64,000 nucleotides of DNA from Phycomyces nitens (taxonomy: Eukaryota > Mucoromycota > Mucoromycetes > Mucorales > Phycomycetaceae): the NCBI GenBank assembly GCA_022702545.1, contig JAHRBC010000001.1, forward strand, positions 2,480,001 through 2,544,000, in the 5' to 3' direction. Within the stretch, counting starts at the first letter, position 1; every line of letters begins with the position of its first letter. The notes beneath the pieces are model-generated. The model searched no databases and was not told the origin of the DNA. It saw only the letters and a list, made by a program, of their open reading frames with translations. This document shows positions 12,209 to 23,620 of this stretch, piece after piece. The position numbers and the translations under genes were made by a program.

Positions 12209-15200
12209 AAATGACGCCTATAAAGAAATATATATATAAGTTTATATATAAATATATATATATAAAATGGTCCTAAAGATGAACTTTTTTTTCCCATTTA
12301 TTTATACCTATTTCAGTCATCAAAGAAAGAATGATTATTGAATTTGGTGGGCAGTGTAACATGTTTCCAATTCGTTTAAATCATTTTCCCCAGTATGTCT
12401 ATGGTGGCCAAATCTTTCAAGTAGTCTGCATATACAATTCAAATTCTATCCCTCAGAGGGAAAAAAGGGGGGGATGATTTTCAGTAAATAAAGTTATCTG
12501 GTGGTTCAAAACATCAATTGAGATGAAACGAATCTTAATGGTTATATGAATGTATGAATGGCAAAAGTGCATAACATACAAGTAAACCCCACTTTCTTAC
12601 ATTATATCAAATGAAATTATATGAAATCATATCACTGACTCATATATATATCTCGCCCTATTTGAATGAATATCCTAGAGACCATTTTAGACTAGTAATA
12701 ACAATTAAAAATATATTTTGTATGGGAGAAGGATGATCTAACAAGTTATGCTCAAATTATAATATTGAGACGGCTGCCAATATCTTATGATTTTCATATT
12801 AAAGACAAGAATACATATATATATAAGGGGGAGAAATACTGTGATGACTCTGCAATTTATAAAAACATAAATTGATTCAAGGTAATATAGCATAGGCATG
12901 CCTGTAATGATCTCCAAGAGTTATTATGGGCTAGGGATGATGAGAGAAAAGAATATTAATAAAAATCAATATGAAATAAGATTAAGGATAAAGGCAGATC
13001 TAACTGAGGATGGCACTTAGTATTGTGTATGTGTTTATAGAATACTAGATACTAGCTTGTATACAGAAAGGTAATTTGACCAAGAGTGTTCCTTGTTCAA
13101 GGGTCTTGTTGGTAAGAAATTCTGCAAAAGATGTATGACGTCTTTGCAGAATGGCATGGTAAAGCGGACCAAACGACAGATACATATCATGACATTACCA
13201 TGGTTACAACTTTGAGGGATGAACCTAGTTCTACTAAATTAAATGAGTATTTGTAGTGTTGCAGATATCAATATGCTTGGTAGAATGAAGCCTGGCCAAT
13301 TCAATTTATGAGACAGCAAATAATTAGTTTTTTATACAGCTTGTTTCAAAGTACCTAAATGTGTCTTTTAGAGAAAGCAAGGGTATAAAATACATACACT
13401 AATCATTAATAGTTGTATTAAAAGACTTTTAAACACAATGTGGATCTTGAACTAACTTTTTTATTTATTTTGTTGGAATCAGATGGTTAATGATACGGTG
13501 TATGATAATCCAAGGACATACTACATTCTTTATTACCGGCGTTTATGGTTTCAAAATGACAAATTATGATTTCTCTAAAAAGATATTTCTATCATGTATA
13601 TCCAGGTAATTACTTTTTGTCCATCATCAAATATTTGTACCAATATCTCTTTGACCAAAATAAACAAAGTCCTTGTGGAATACATTGAGCAATCAGTGGT
13701 AAAATTGCTTTTGGATCAACGCATTATACCATTAGCCTCCTTGGTCTTCTTGACTTTTCATCAATCTATATCTTGAAGCTTTTTACTATAAAGTTTTGCC
13801 ATTTAATAACAATTGTCTTGGACTTTGCTACAAGAGACCATGAACAATAAGACTATTGGAGTAAAGAATTCAAAACTCGCCATGGCTCCTTTGTGGCCAA
13901 TACTAACTGACCAAACAAAACAATAATATTTCAAGAGAATATCAAAAATGATGGTGTTGATCCATCAATAAACAAACAATTTTCTATCTTTGGTCAATTT
14001 TTTTTCGCAAAATGACCTCCAATATGATTTATACTTGCTTGGGTGCATACACACAACACATCAAAACGAACCCCCTTGTCTGTCGGCAACTGTGTTTATT
14101 ATTATTATTATTATTATTATTATTGATAAAGAATTTGCTATTTTGTACTGTTGTAGGAAACCAGCAAGCTAGCCGACTTTCTAATCTATCGATTTACAAA
14201 AGAGGCCAATTTACCAAAGATTTGTAAAGTTGGTTAATACCTTGAGCCTCGAGATGGGTAGAATTATGAGAATTTACTGTACACAAATCAAATATTTGTG
14301 TGAATTCTAATCAGTAATGATTTAAAAGACATTTGCTGGTAAGTGACTAAATGTCATTTTGAAAATACACCTGTGAAGATACATTACATATCTAAAAGCA
14401 ATTAAATTGTCAATTACAATTCCATAAAGGTCTCTCATAAAACCAAACATCAATTATTATTATTATTATTATTAAAAAAGGAGGCCATGATTCATGAATT
14501 TTCTTGGAATAATACTTTTACTTGTGGGCTTGCACCATAATGTATATAAGCAAAATCCAACATATGAGATAGCCATATTTTCTAAAGAATCTAATAAAAT
14601 GAGGATTACTTAAATCATTTGTCAACATAATAATAAACGAATGATAAAAGCCAGTATACCGCGTGTCATTGAAGAATTGCATGGTACTCCCGATAGTCAA
14701 TCAACTTTTTGTAAAGGAATTTCTGTATAGAATCACATACCTGTTAAAACTATAAACCCGTGCGTTACAAGCAGGTATTTGGATGCTGTGGCTAGAATTA
14801 TAAATGAACACCAGTTATTTTAAAAGATGAAATAGGGTTTACATTTCTTTTCATAATCATAACTCCATGATAATCTATGAATAGTATAAAATGACTCTAA
14901 TATCAGAAAGTACAGGGCTTTGGTGGCATTGTACCCAGACAATTGGCGTCTGGATTTTTGGTGTCAACATGACAAAAGAAAATGTTTAAACATGGAAAGG
15001 GCATCATTTCACAATAGCAGGTCGACAATAAATGCAAGAAATACAATGAGACCCTTTGACATGGTCATTGAATAAACTACATTTCGATCAAATATAGGGT
15101 TTCTGAGCAAATATTAACAGTATGGCCATCAAAAAAAAACTTTGGCAGTTATTTTGACCGAGTTAAAGGGTATATTGGTAAAAAATTAGCCAAATATCCT

Positions 15201-15209
15201 ATTCTATAC
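12209..15209. other. Gene-poor AT-rich region
   Basis: Three kilobases with no convincing coding sequence on either strand. It contains (ATT)n runs at about 14097-14123 and 14453-14475, several (TA)n tracts and a small hairpin near 13119-13151. The open frames here are short, low-complexity and lack coding character. Confidence 0.6.
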
Positions 15210-16565
15210 TACAGTCACACCGAACTTTGTTAAATAAAATTGAAAAAAAATGATAAAAGTTTATACCTATTTCAAAAAAAGAATCTACATTTCTCAACAC
15301 ATCATTAATCAAATCAACATTCCAACTGAAGAAACTGAGAAAAACACTCGTGGACTATATATGGAACGATCACTTGAAAAATACTTTGGAATTTTTTACC
15401 TCTCAAAAGCCAATCTTTCACTTCGTAAGATTTCAGAGCTTGTTGAGATAAGTATTCCTAGTGTGCAAACGATCAAAAGACGAATCAAGCTGCATGGTAG
15501 TCCATTACCTCGAACATCAACTGGTTCTCCAAGAAAAATTGATGAGAGAGCAGAAAGACACTTGGAAAGAATTATACGGGAGGATCCATTTGCCTCGTAT
15601 AATCAGCTCAGAACGGAATTAAGCAACATGGAGATTAATGTCTGTAAAGACACTTTAATTGCATCTGTCAAGCGGCTTGACTTCAAATCTTGTGTTGCTG
15701 CACATAAGCCTCGCTTAACAGAAAGACACAAGAAGAATAGACTTCGCTGGGCCAAAGAACGAGTGAACTGGACAGACGACCAATGGCATAACGTCGTTTG
15801 GTCTGATGAGTCCCGTTTCTGCTTGAACAGTAACGATTGTGGCAAGCGAGTGCTCTGAAAAGTTGGAGAAAGATATGAATAAAGGAATACCATGTCAACA
15901 GTGAAGTGGAGAGGCGGTGGCATCATGGTTTGGGGCTGCTTTTGGGGTAAAGGATTTGGTCCTTTGAAGATTGTCAAGACGGATTCCGTAAACCAAGATG
16001 CATATGTAGATATTTTGGCATCTACATTCCATCCTTGGTTTAAAATTATTACTGAAAGTGAGGAGAGAGACTTCATCCTTCAGGAAGATGGTGCAAGCTG
16101 CCATACGGATAGATATGCTCGATGGTGGAAGGAGACTCATCAGATCAGGGGATTTGAGTACTGGCCAGCTCAAAGCCCTGATCTGAACCCCATCGAGCAT
16201 ATATGGAGTGCTCTCGAAAGGCAGGTTGAGAAGAGGAGAATCTCTATCAACAATCTAGATGATTTGGAGGTAGCTCTACAAGAAGAATGGGCGAGGTTGG
16301 GCATCGAGTATGCAAAGCGTCTAGTTGGGAGCATGCAAAGAAGATGTCGAGCGGTGATTGATGCCCGTGGTGGTACAACAAAGTACTAAAAAAAACTATT
16401 TTTTTTTCAACATTTATAAAATATATATAATAACCTTTGTTTCTACAAAATATAAGAGTTCTAGTTATTTTATTCATGAAGTAAATACTTCTTGAAAAAG
16501 GTGTATAACTATTTTTGAAATTGCTTGAAATTTATTTTTATTTAACAATAATCGGTGTGACTGTA
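15210..16565 (+). mobile_element. Tc1/mariner-type DNA transposon, complete ends
   Basis: Bounded on both sides by TA (15210-15211 and 16564-16565), the Tc1 target site. Both ends read CAGTCACACCGA inward; after a short mismatch both continue TTGTTAAATAAAA, so the inverted repeat is about 27 bp. Total length 1356 bp, normal for the superfamily. One transposase frame lies inside on the plus strand and is broken by two stops. Confidence 0.9.
15250..16389 (+). pseudogene. Tc1-type transposase with two in-frame stops
   Basis: The likely start is the ATG at 15361 (MERSLEKYFGIFYLSKANLS), opening a paired-like HTH region. The DDE core is present: VVWSDESRF (first Asp), LQEDGASCHTD (second Asp) and SPDLNPIEHIW (Glu), with 35 residues between second Asp and Glu. 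The frame stays intact across two stops, TGA at 15856-15858, where the family usually has Trp, and TAA at 15880-15882. Both differ from a sense codon (TGG, CAA) by one transition. The rest, to VIDARGGTTKY, is undamaged. It is therefore a recently silenced copy, unless the stops are read through. Confidence 0.9.
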
Positions 16566-16886
16566 TACTCGTAAATCACTACCAAGTAATAATCGTATTT
16601 CAGGAGTCAAGAGGATGTGGTAAATGTACTTTTTTTTAAAAAAATAATATTAACAGCTAGATAGCAACTAATTATCTTTACATCTTTACTATTATTATTA
16701 TTAGCCGTTGATAGCACCATGGCCGCTTTAGAACTCGATCAATTATGCACTTGTTCAACTTTTTTTTTTCTAAAGTTGTAAAATAAAAAATGTACTTCAC
16801 CTTTTAAGAGTCTGTATTACTCGAGTATTGAGTACCAGAACTGTTTCAAGACAATATATTGATCAACAACATTACCGAGTCTTTTG

Positions 16887-16920
<34 letters not shown>

Positions 16921-17778
16921 AATTGAATCTAAAAATGCATTTGTACACCCATTTTCCCTTGTTGCCCATGGCTGTCAAACGATAGCCACACACACACACT
17001 ATATATATATATATATATCCCTGTCATATTGGTTTTAGGAGATCCACATCTAATTTTGTATTCCAAATCAACTTGAAGAATCTATTTTGAACATCACGGC
17101 ATGATTTCTTGTACGCTATCGGAAATTAATGAAGAAGTTGGAATAAAGCCATACTTTTAATTGGTGGCACTATCGTCGGAATGAACCCATTTGGGCAAAA
17201 TGGGTGTATTCTAGTTTGGGTCGTATTGAATGCAGATGCCATTAAGCATAAGAGATCAAATGTATTGACGCTCAGGATATGTTGCTAATTGGTATTATAC
17301 AACATGGGTAGAGCCTTGTGGTAATTTGACACATGGAAAGGGAGGTGATTGAGAATAGTAGATGGAGCGTACGGAACGGTTTTATTCCCTCAAAAGGTTT
17401 AAAGGGATAGAGGGTTTGTAAAGTAAACAGCCGACTTCTATTAAAAGAACCCTTTGCCTAGAATTTGCAGAGACTTGATGTGCTTAATTTCCCCTTGTAA
17501 TTAAGAGTAAAGAAAAGAAAAAGATCTCCCTTTCTTATTTTAATAGGCTCAATAAATAAATACATATATAAATAAATAGATACATTCTGTATGCTGAACA
17601 GGTATTGGGAGAAATTGGAAAAGGGTTAAGACCAGAATAGATTTTATTTTTATTTTTATTTTTTAAAGAAAATTATTATAAATATATAGATTGTATATCT
17701 ATATATATTTATATATATATATATATTTATACATTTATATATCTTTCTTTTGTTATCAACTTCCTTTTTTTTTACAAT
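16566..17778. other. Gene-free AT-rich spacer
   Basis: Contains TA repeats at about 16889-16917 and 16999-17018 and a TA/TTTA tract at 17690-17740 directly before the questin-oxidase-like gene. No coding sequence recognised. Confidence 0.6.
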
Positions 17779-19119
17779 ATGCACACCGTCTCTTACCAAC
17801 CATCTACTCACATTGGACCAAGAGGTGTCAGTCTTGGTTCTCCAGACATACGATCTCTACTATCCACAGTCGTCAATACCACTCATGATCTTTACAGCAT
17901 GGAGTGCCGTGATCGGCCAAACGTACTGGCTCGTCTGTTAGTCAGTCTATACGAATTGGGTGGTAAGGACAGATTGCCAGACTCTTGCTTCTATCTAACA
18001 AATCTATCTATACACACACAGCCGATAAAGAGCGTTTGAGCAAGGCCTATCTAACAGAAATAGCTGATTTGGAATTACTTCGATCGACGGTATCACCAAC
18101 AATCACAGAGGCCAATTGGCAAGACCATCTCGGAAAGCAAAGGTAAAGCACACGAGTCCATTGCCCATACTCATTCTTGTAGTTATTACCGACCATACCT
18201 AGATTTCTTTGACAAGCAGTCCAGTCTCCATGGAATCGAAAATGTACTGGAAACATATTTCTACAATAGCATACTACATCAATCAGTTGGGTCTCAGCTA
18301 CAACCTCTAGTCCACATCGCGTTTGGGTTAGAACAAAACCTGCCCCCTGTAGTAACCCAAGGACTTGCCTATCTGGCGAGCACTTTCTGGGATGCAGGTG
18401 ATTTGCTCGAGGTAGCCCAGGCAAGTGCTGCACGTACACCTCTAGACGAACGCCCATTGGACCCAGAAGGCCTCTTGCTGGACCTGGTCCTGTCCGACCA
18501 GAGATTTGATGGCAAAATCGAAGGCACAAACACGTTTGGATCGGCCGTGCGACTGCTGCTGAAAAGCAAAAGCGATCTACTGGAAACTTACATGACGGAG
18601 TGGGCAAGGGCCGGACAACATTGCCATGACCACGATAGCGGGTCGGGAGCCATCGCCCGCCTGAGTAGCCTGACTCGTTTGGCAGTCCGCCTGGTGACAA
18701 GCAGTGCACGAAACAAAAGTGGAACCATGGAGATGGACGGATTTTTGGGAGGAGGACAACTTCTTGGGTCTGCTCTGGCGATCCAAACCCTTTGTAGTAG
18801 AAAGGAACACTCAATGGTGTTTAATCGCCTGATCAACCTCCAATTCCTGGCCACCCTGTGCACCTTTATTGTTCAAGGAAGACCTCGCATTAATGTATTT
18901 GTTGATCGCCAGTTGGGATGGAAGGAGTGCATAGACTCGGTCGTCCAATCAAAAGACCCCAAGGCGATCCTGACCATTAGGTCCCTTGTCACAATCCAAG
19001 ACAGATTGGGCCGCGACTGTCAGTGTCTCGAGACTGCTAATCTTATTGCCAGATTTGTCCAGCAGGGCAGCAGTGGGTCGAGGTGGATCAAGGGAGGCAC
19101 TGGCTGGGCATCATCATAA
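17779..19119 (+). CDS. Questin-oxidase-like protein (DUF4243 family)
   Basis: Three exons (17779-17962, 18022-18142, 18183-19119) give 413 aa in consistent phase. The order of features fits the questin oxidase-like family: an N-terminal helix with H-D-L-Y (TVVNTTHDLYSMECRDRPN), a LYELGADKERLSKAY helix, NWQDHLGKQ followed by YYRPYLDFF, and the LQPLVHIAFGLEQNLPP motif with its conserved His. Questin oxidases carry out Baeyer-Villiger-type ring cleavage in anthraquinone pathways. No biosynthetic neighbours are present, so the substrate here is unknown. It converges with the SUN gene, with 195 bp between stop codons. Confidence 0.7.
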
Positions 19120-19314
19120 TATATATAATATATATATATATAATGATTATATGATTATTTTTGTACATATCTCTTGGACAATAAAGATGTCTAAATCTAT
19201 ATTTTCTTTTTCTTCTTCTTCTTTTTGACCGTCCGCCACTGTTCCACAACTGAATAAAGCGCACATATCACCTCACTTTTTATGTGTATATATGAAGGAT
19301 AGATCTTATAAATT

Positions 19315-21314
19315 TTATTCTTCAGGATAGCCGTGGATCCGAATCCTGTACAGAGATGTGTAGTCAGGATTCCCCCAATTGGATTTGACGCGGACCAGCA
19401 CGGCTTGAGAGATAAAAAAGTTTGTAGAGGGCACGTCAAACATCTGGACAGGAGATTTCGTAATATCGTACTCAAATGTGCCCAGCAGGATTGCGTCTGG
19501 ATTAGGAGATTTCCATGGCCAATGCACTGGACCAAACATACCAAAAACGCCTTGGCCCACAATCGATTGCAGTCCCCAGACTTCAAATTGGCGTGGAGAA
19601 GTCGTACGATTGACAGAAGAAGTCAGAGGCGGGAACTCCATGGTCACGTGTTCTACAATAATAGGCTGACTGAGGAATATCCCCAGTGTTCCCTCGGTCC
19701 CATCCATGGTCCAGCACTCTCCCGGCTCAGAGCCATGCATCAAGGCAGCCACGGCAGCATATGACTGCCGGGCCCCTATTCCAGTCAGGCGTGAGATCTG
19801 TCTTAGGGCTGGCTGGTGTGGATAGGTTGTGTAGGAAGAAGATGTCAGGCGCTTGATTACAGAAGCACCCCCAGTAGCAAGCGCATAATCAGCCATGGAC
19901 TCCCATGGAGAGTGGACTTGGGGGCTCCCAATATTACTGATCAACTGCTGCACTTCTTCCCAGTGTTCTTGTATGTGGTTAGCTGCCTCTAGGGATGCCT
20001 TGAGTCGGTCGGTTTCCCGCTCTACCTGAGCTGGGATGTCCTGGAGGGTTGATTGGAGTCTTTGGTCAATTTCCTGGCGAATGTGATCAATTGCTTGTGC
20101 ATAGTCCTTTAGCTCAGTACGACTGGCACATCTATCGTCAATATAAGAATGTAGTTCTGGCAGCAGTGGGTTCTGCACAGCCTGGCTGGATCGAGGGTTT
20201 GTCTGGAGCTGTTCGAGCCTTAATTGAACCTGTCGTTCAATCTCTTTTGAAATGTAAGCCTGGATTGGGTCCTGATCGATGGATTTACTGGATTCAGCCA
20301 AAGAAGGGTTTTTGTGGCCAACACTTGTCCAAAATGTGCGAAACCTGTCAATGTTGGCGTGCTGATTGTCGAAAAGGCGTCTAATCATCGGCGTTCGTGT
20401 GAATTGATTGTCTGTAAGAACAAGCGCATTAAGGGCACCAAATGAGATGATTAACAGTGCCAGACGGTTCAATCGCCAGGATGACTGAAGAGGTTTTTCA
20501 GGACAAGGATTGTAGATCCCCAGTACTCGAAGTAGACTGACTGTGGGTTGGATCAATAACCGGCCTGTGATCATCAAGACCAGCTCTGTAGCCTTTGAGA
20601 TGATTTCCTTGGTGATCCACAGGAACCAGAATAGTTGGACAAATATGAGTAAAAGCATCTTGTCGTACACTGCCCGTAGCCGTGCTCTTATCCAAGCAAC
20701 ACCCTCTTCATTTGAATCTTTTATGCTCTCTTCTTCTTCTCCTTCTTCTCCTTCTTCTTGTCCGCTCTCCGAGAGCTCTCCTCCATTAGCCACCACGTTT
20801 CTCCGTCGGGCTTCTTCTTCAGGGTGTTGGGACAGCATTTCTTCTTCTTCATAAGGGTTCCAGCCCTCTGGAGTGGTTTGGTTTTGTTGGGGTGTGTTGG
20901 AGTGACCAAAGAAGGTGTCTATCTCTTGATCCTGGGACGCTATTTGCAGTTCCAGAAGAGGCTGTGGTGAATTAAGGGGTAACTTACAGGCGAATGTATT
21001 GGTGTACCTGTATTGATGGATTGCCAATGTTCTCTTGAACTGCGAATGGACTTTTCTGGCCATGATGGTGAAATCTGGACTGGCTTGAGTCTTTTAGTGA
21101 GAGGAGTGTCGTCTAGCATCTGCTGCTGATGAAAGGCAGTAGCAATGTTGATAGTCGTGTCTCCACGGATGGGCGTGTTTTTTGGAATCGACTGGTTCTT
21201 TTGAGCGTGTTGGTGTGCTCGCTCTGCAACTGCATCAGTGGGACTTGAACAATAGGCACCATGTTCAGTTTCTTGTCTACGAGGAGAGTGGTTCGGATGA
21301 AATCCACTGCTCAT
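19315..21314 (-). CDS. SUN-domain nuclear-envelope protein
   Basis: SUN proteins span the inner nuclear membrane and form LINC bridges with KASH proteins. Long exon 19315-20939; I join it through a 68-nt intron (20940-21007) to a first exon from ATG 21314 (MSSGFHPNHSPRRQETEHGA), giving 643 aa. A single-exon alternative starts at ATG 21063. Features in order: basic N-terminus, acidic Glu-rich tract, hydrophobic segment MLLLIFVQLFWFLW, second membrane segment LALLIISFGALNALVL, coiled-coil helices, then the SUN domain: SMADYALATGGASVIKRLTS, GECWTMDGTEGTLGIFL, IIVEHVTMEF, ending RIRIHGYPEE. The domain is complete. The donor of the proposed intron is GTACAC, so the N-terminus is less certain than the rest. 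Confidence 0.85.
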
Positions 21315-21698
21315 TGTGCTTTACTGTACAACACAAAATAAGGAGAAGTACAAGATGATCAAGATAATTAAATGAATTCTTTGTTCTGTGTGTGTGTGTG
21401 CGTGTGTGTGGCGTTTCTTTTGTACGGTATAATTTTTTATTTTTATTTTTATTTTTTTATTATTAATATTACTATTATTACTAGGTATCTTTCTTTATTT
21501 TGTCCTACACACACTCACTCGCTGGCCTGCTCGCTCACAAAGAAGAGAGGTAGTTAAAGAAAGGCAGATTAGATGCAACAATACTATGTGACTGTTGAAC
21601 CCCGACTTGACGTCAAGGGATAAGGGTGGCTTGCAATAACAAACTAAGCTGGGGGGGATTTTTTTGAAAGGTCTACGGCTTTCTTAAATACAATTATA

Positions 21699-22134
21699 AT
21701 GAACGATTATTCTGGCTACAACCAAGGTGGTGACTCTGTAAGCCGCCAAGAAACAGCAAAATGAATAGATTTTTTTTATGCAAATATGAATTATTGGTAA
21801 TGTAGAGCAGCAAGAAGCAGGAGGTCATGGACCAGGTCCGTAGTGAACTTGCCCTTGCCAATGCCCAAGAGCTCATCAACGTAAGTAAAGAGTGACGCGT
21901 GTGGGATCTCCAGTGGTTGAATAATTGTATTTATCTCGATTTGATTCATAGAAAATCAACGAAAAGTGCTACCTCAAGTGCGTCCCTAAGCCTGGAGCCC
22001 GCCTCGAGAGTGGTGAGCAGGCCTGCTTGTCAAAGTGTATGGATCGCTACATGGAGGCATGGAATGTCGTCTCTCGCTCGTATGTTGCCAGACTCCAGCG
22101 CGAGTCCCAGAACCAGATGGGCGGTGGCATGTAA
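21699..22134 (+). CDS. tim13: Mitochondrial intermembrane-space chaperone Tim13
   Basis: Three exons (21699-21737, 21806-21880, 21952-22134) give 98 aa. Small Tim proteins escort membrane-protein precursors across the intermembrane space. The twin CX3C motif is present (CYLKC and CLSKC) within NAQELINKINEKCYLKCVPK and CMDRYMEAWNVVSRSYVARL, which identifies Tim13 rather than Tim8/9/10. The cysteines are those normally oxidised by Mia40, whose gene is at 37019-37738. First exon MNDYSGYNQGGDS is short and Gly-rich. The exons were found by joining frames, as none is long. Confidence 0.92.
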
Positions 22135-22148
22135 ATTAGACTAGACAT

Positions 22149-22179
<31 letters not shown>

Positions 22180-22563
22180 TATTTTTTGACAATATATATA
22201 TTAAAAAAAAGAAAAAGTATGTACATGCACATTTGACAAGTATTTCTTTCCCTTTATTAAAAAAATGGTAATTTTGTATTTTTTTCTTATTTTTGCATAA
22301 AAGGTGTAACTTTGGAATCGTATATTTTTTTTTATTATTATTGATAATCGAATGATGGGTATGTAAATTGGCAATGTTTTTGGTTGGTTATGAATAGAAA
22401 GAAAGTATGCTAAAAGATGTAAAGGTTGAAAAGATTGCGATTTTTGTAGTGCTATTTACAGTCATCCCCATATAATGTAATTTGCTATTATTGTTGTTTT
22501 TTGAAAGGATTTTTGTGTGCGTGTGTATACAAAGTGAAAAAAGGGCGGAAGGTAAAAAACTGA

Positions 22564-22977
22564 TCAGGAAAGGACCATGGATGGTCTGTGAGACAAATGT
22601 GCGCTGGCAACAACCGGGGAACCAGCTACGACAGGCTGGCAACGTCTGGCGATCAGGACACCGTGGCGACGACGATATAATGGAACCCAAGGATATCCAT
22701 TAGAAGGTCCTGCTGGACGCTTTGTTCTCAGCAATTGAATAGCAGAGGTTATTTTCTTGGTGCGAACGGCAGCAACAGGGCTGGTAGTCTGTTGGGTTGA
22801 CTGATCGTTTATGCGACAAGCAGATGAACAGTAGAGCGATGATTGTTCAGACTGATCACAAGATGATGAAGATTAGAAAAACTGTTTTGATCAAGATTCG
22901 AGATCTGATCTTTTAGATCAACTTACCATTGTGTCTTCAACACGGTTGTCGCAGATGATGCACCAAGAGAGATCCAT
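22564..22977 (-). CDS. Ecl1-family (chronological-lifespan regulator) Cys-rich small protein
   Basis: Two exons: 22927-22977 (MDLSWCIICDNRVEDTM) and 22564-22851, joined in phase 0 by a 75-nt intron with a CTAAT-type branch site. The protein has 112 aa. The N-terminal pattern DLSWCIIC...LYCSSAC (two Cys pairs, CxxC and CxxxC, at the start) is that of the fungal Ecl1/2/3 family, whose members extend chronological lifespan in fission yeast and bind zinc. The rest is basic and Ser/Pro/Val-rich without a recognised domain. Too short per exon to be caught by simple ORF finding. Convergent with tim13. Confidence 0.7.
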
Positions 22978-23620
22978 GTTTGGTATATAAAAGTAGTGTA
23001 TGCAAAGAGGAAGAGGAAGAGGAAGGTAAAGACGATGATTTAAAGTGGTACTTTATATACAAATTCTTCAACCTGCTGCGTAAATCATGTTATTTTCAAT
23101 TGCAGTTTCAATTTCAGAACTTGCGAATTTATAATACTCTTTTTTTTCACTTGAAAACTATTGATCTGTGACTATTGTTTACTAGCTGGAAAATATAAAA
23201 TCCTCTGAAAATATTTTTTTATTCAACTGTTATTGTTATAACTTTTGTATATATTGAGGATTTAGCACCATTTGCTGAATAATATAGCTTTGAAAATATC
23301 TTTTCTGATTACCTGATGATGTGATTTACCAGTCACTGTTAGTAGAGGAATCTAGAAAATGTATTCAAGCACAGCCATTGTGCAATAGTCGTACAAGATT
23401 ACCACTCTTCTCTTACCTTCTTTGAGTAATATAAATACCATTATTCTAAAGATTCTCGATAACAATGCTATATACTCGGAGAGTGAGCACCTCTAGTCCA
23501 AAGGCATTTAAATTAAATATCTTTCACAAGATATATAGTTACATTCTCACTTTCATATGTATAATGTGACTACTTTGTTACTTTGTTTCTTTGTAAGCTT
23601 AAAAAAGGAAAGTGGCTTTA
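22978..23620. other. Upstream region of the Ecl1-family gene
   Basis: No gene recognised. AT-rich with a GAGGAA repeat near 23007. It ends where the large inverted repeat begins. Confidence 0.5.

Noticed and set aside
15603..16076. 157-codon minus-strand frame within the Tc1 element
   Set aside because: Antisense to the transposase, which has clear DDE motifs on the plus strand.
18047..18814. 255-codon minus-strand frame over the questin-oxidase-like gene
   Set aside because: Antisense to a gene with three phase-matched exons and family motifs; no domain of its own.
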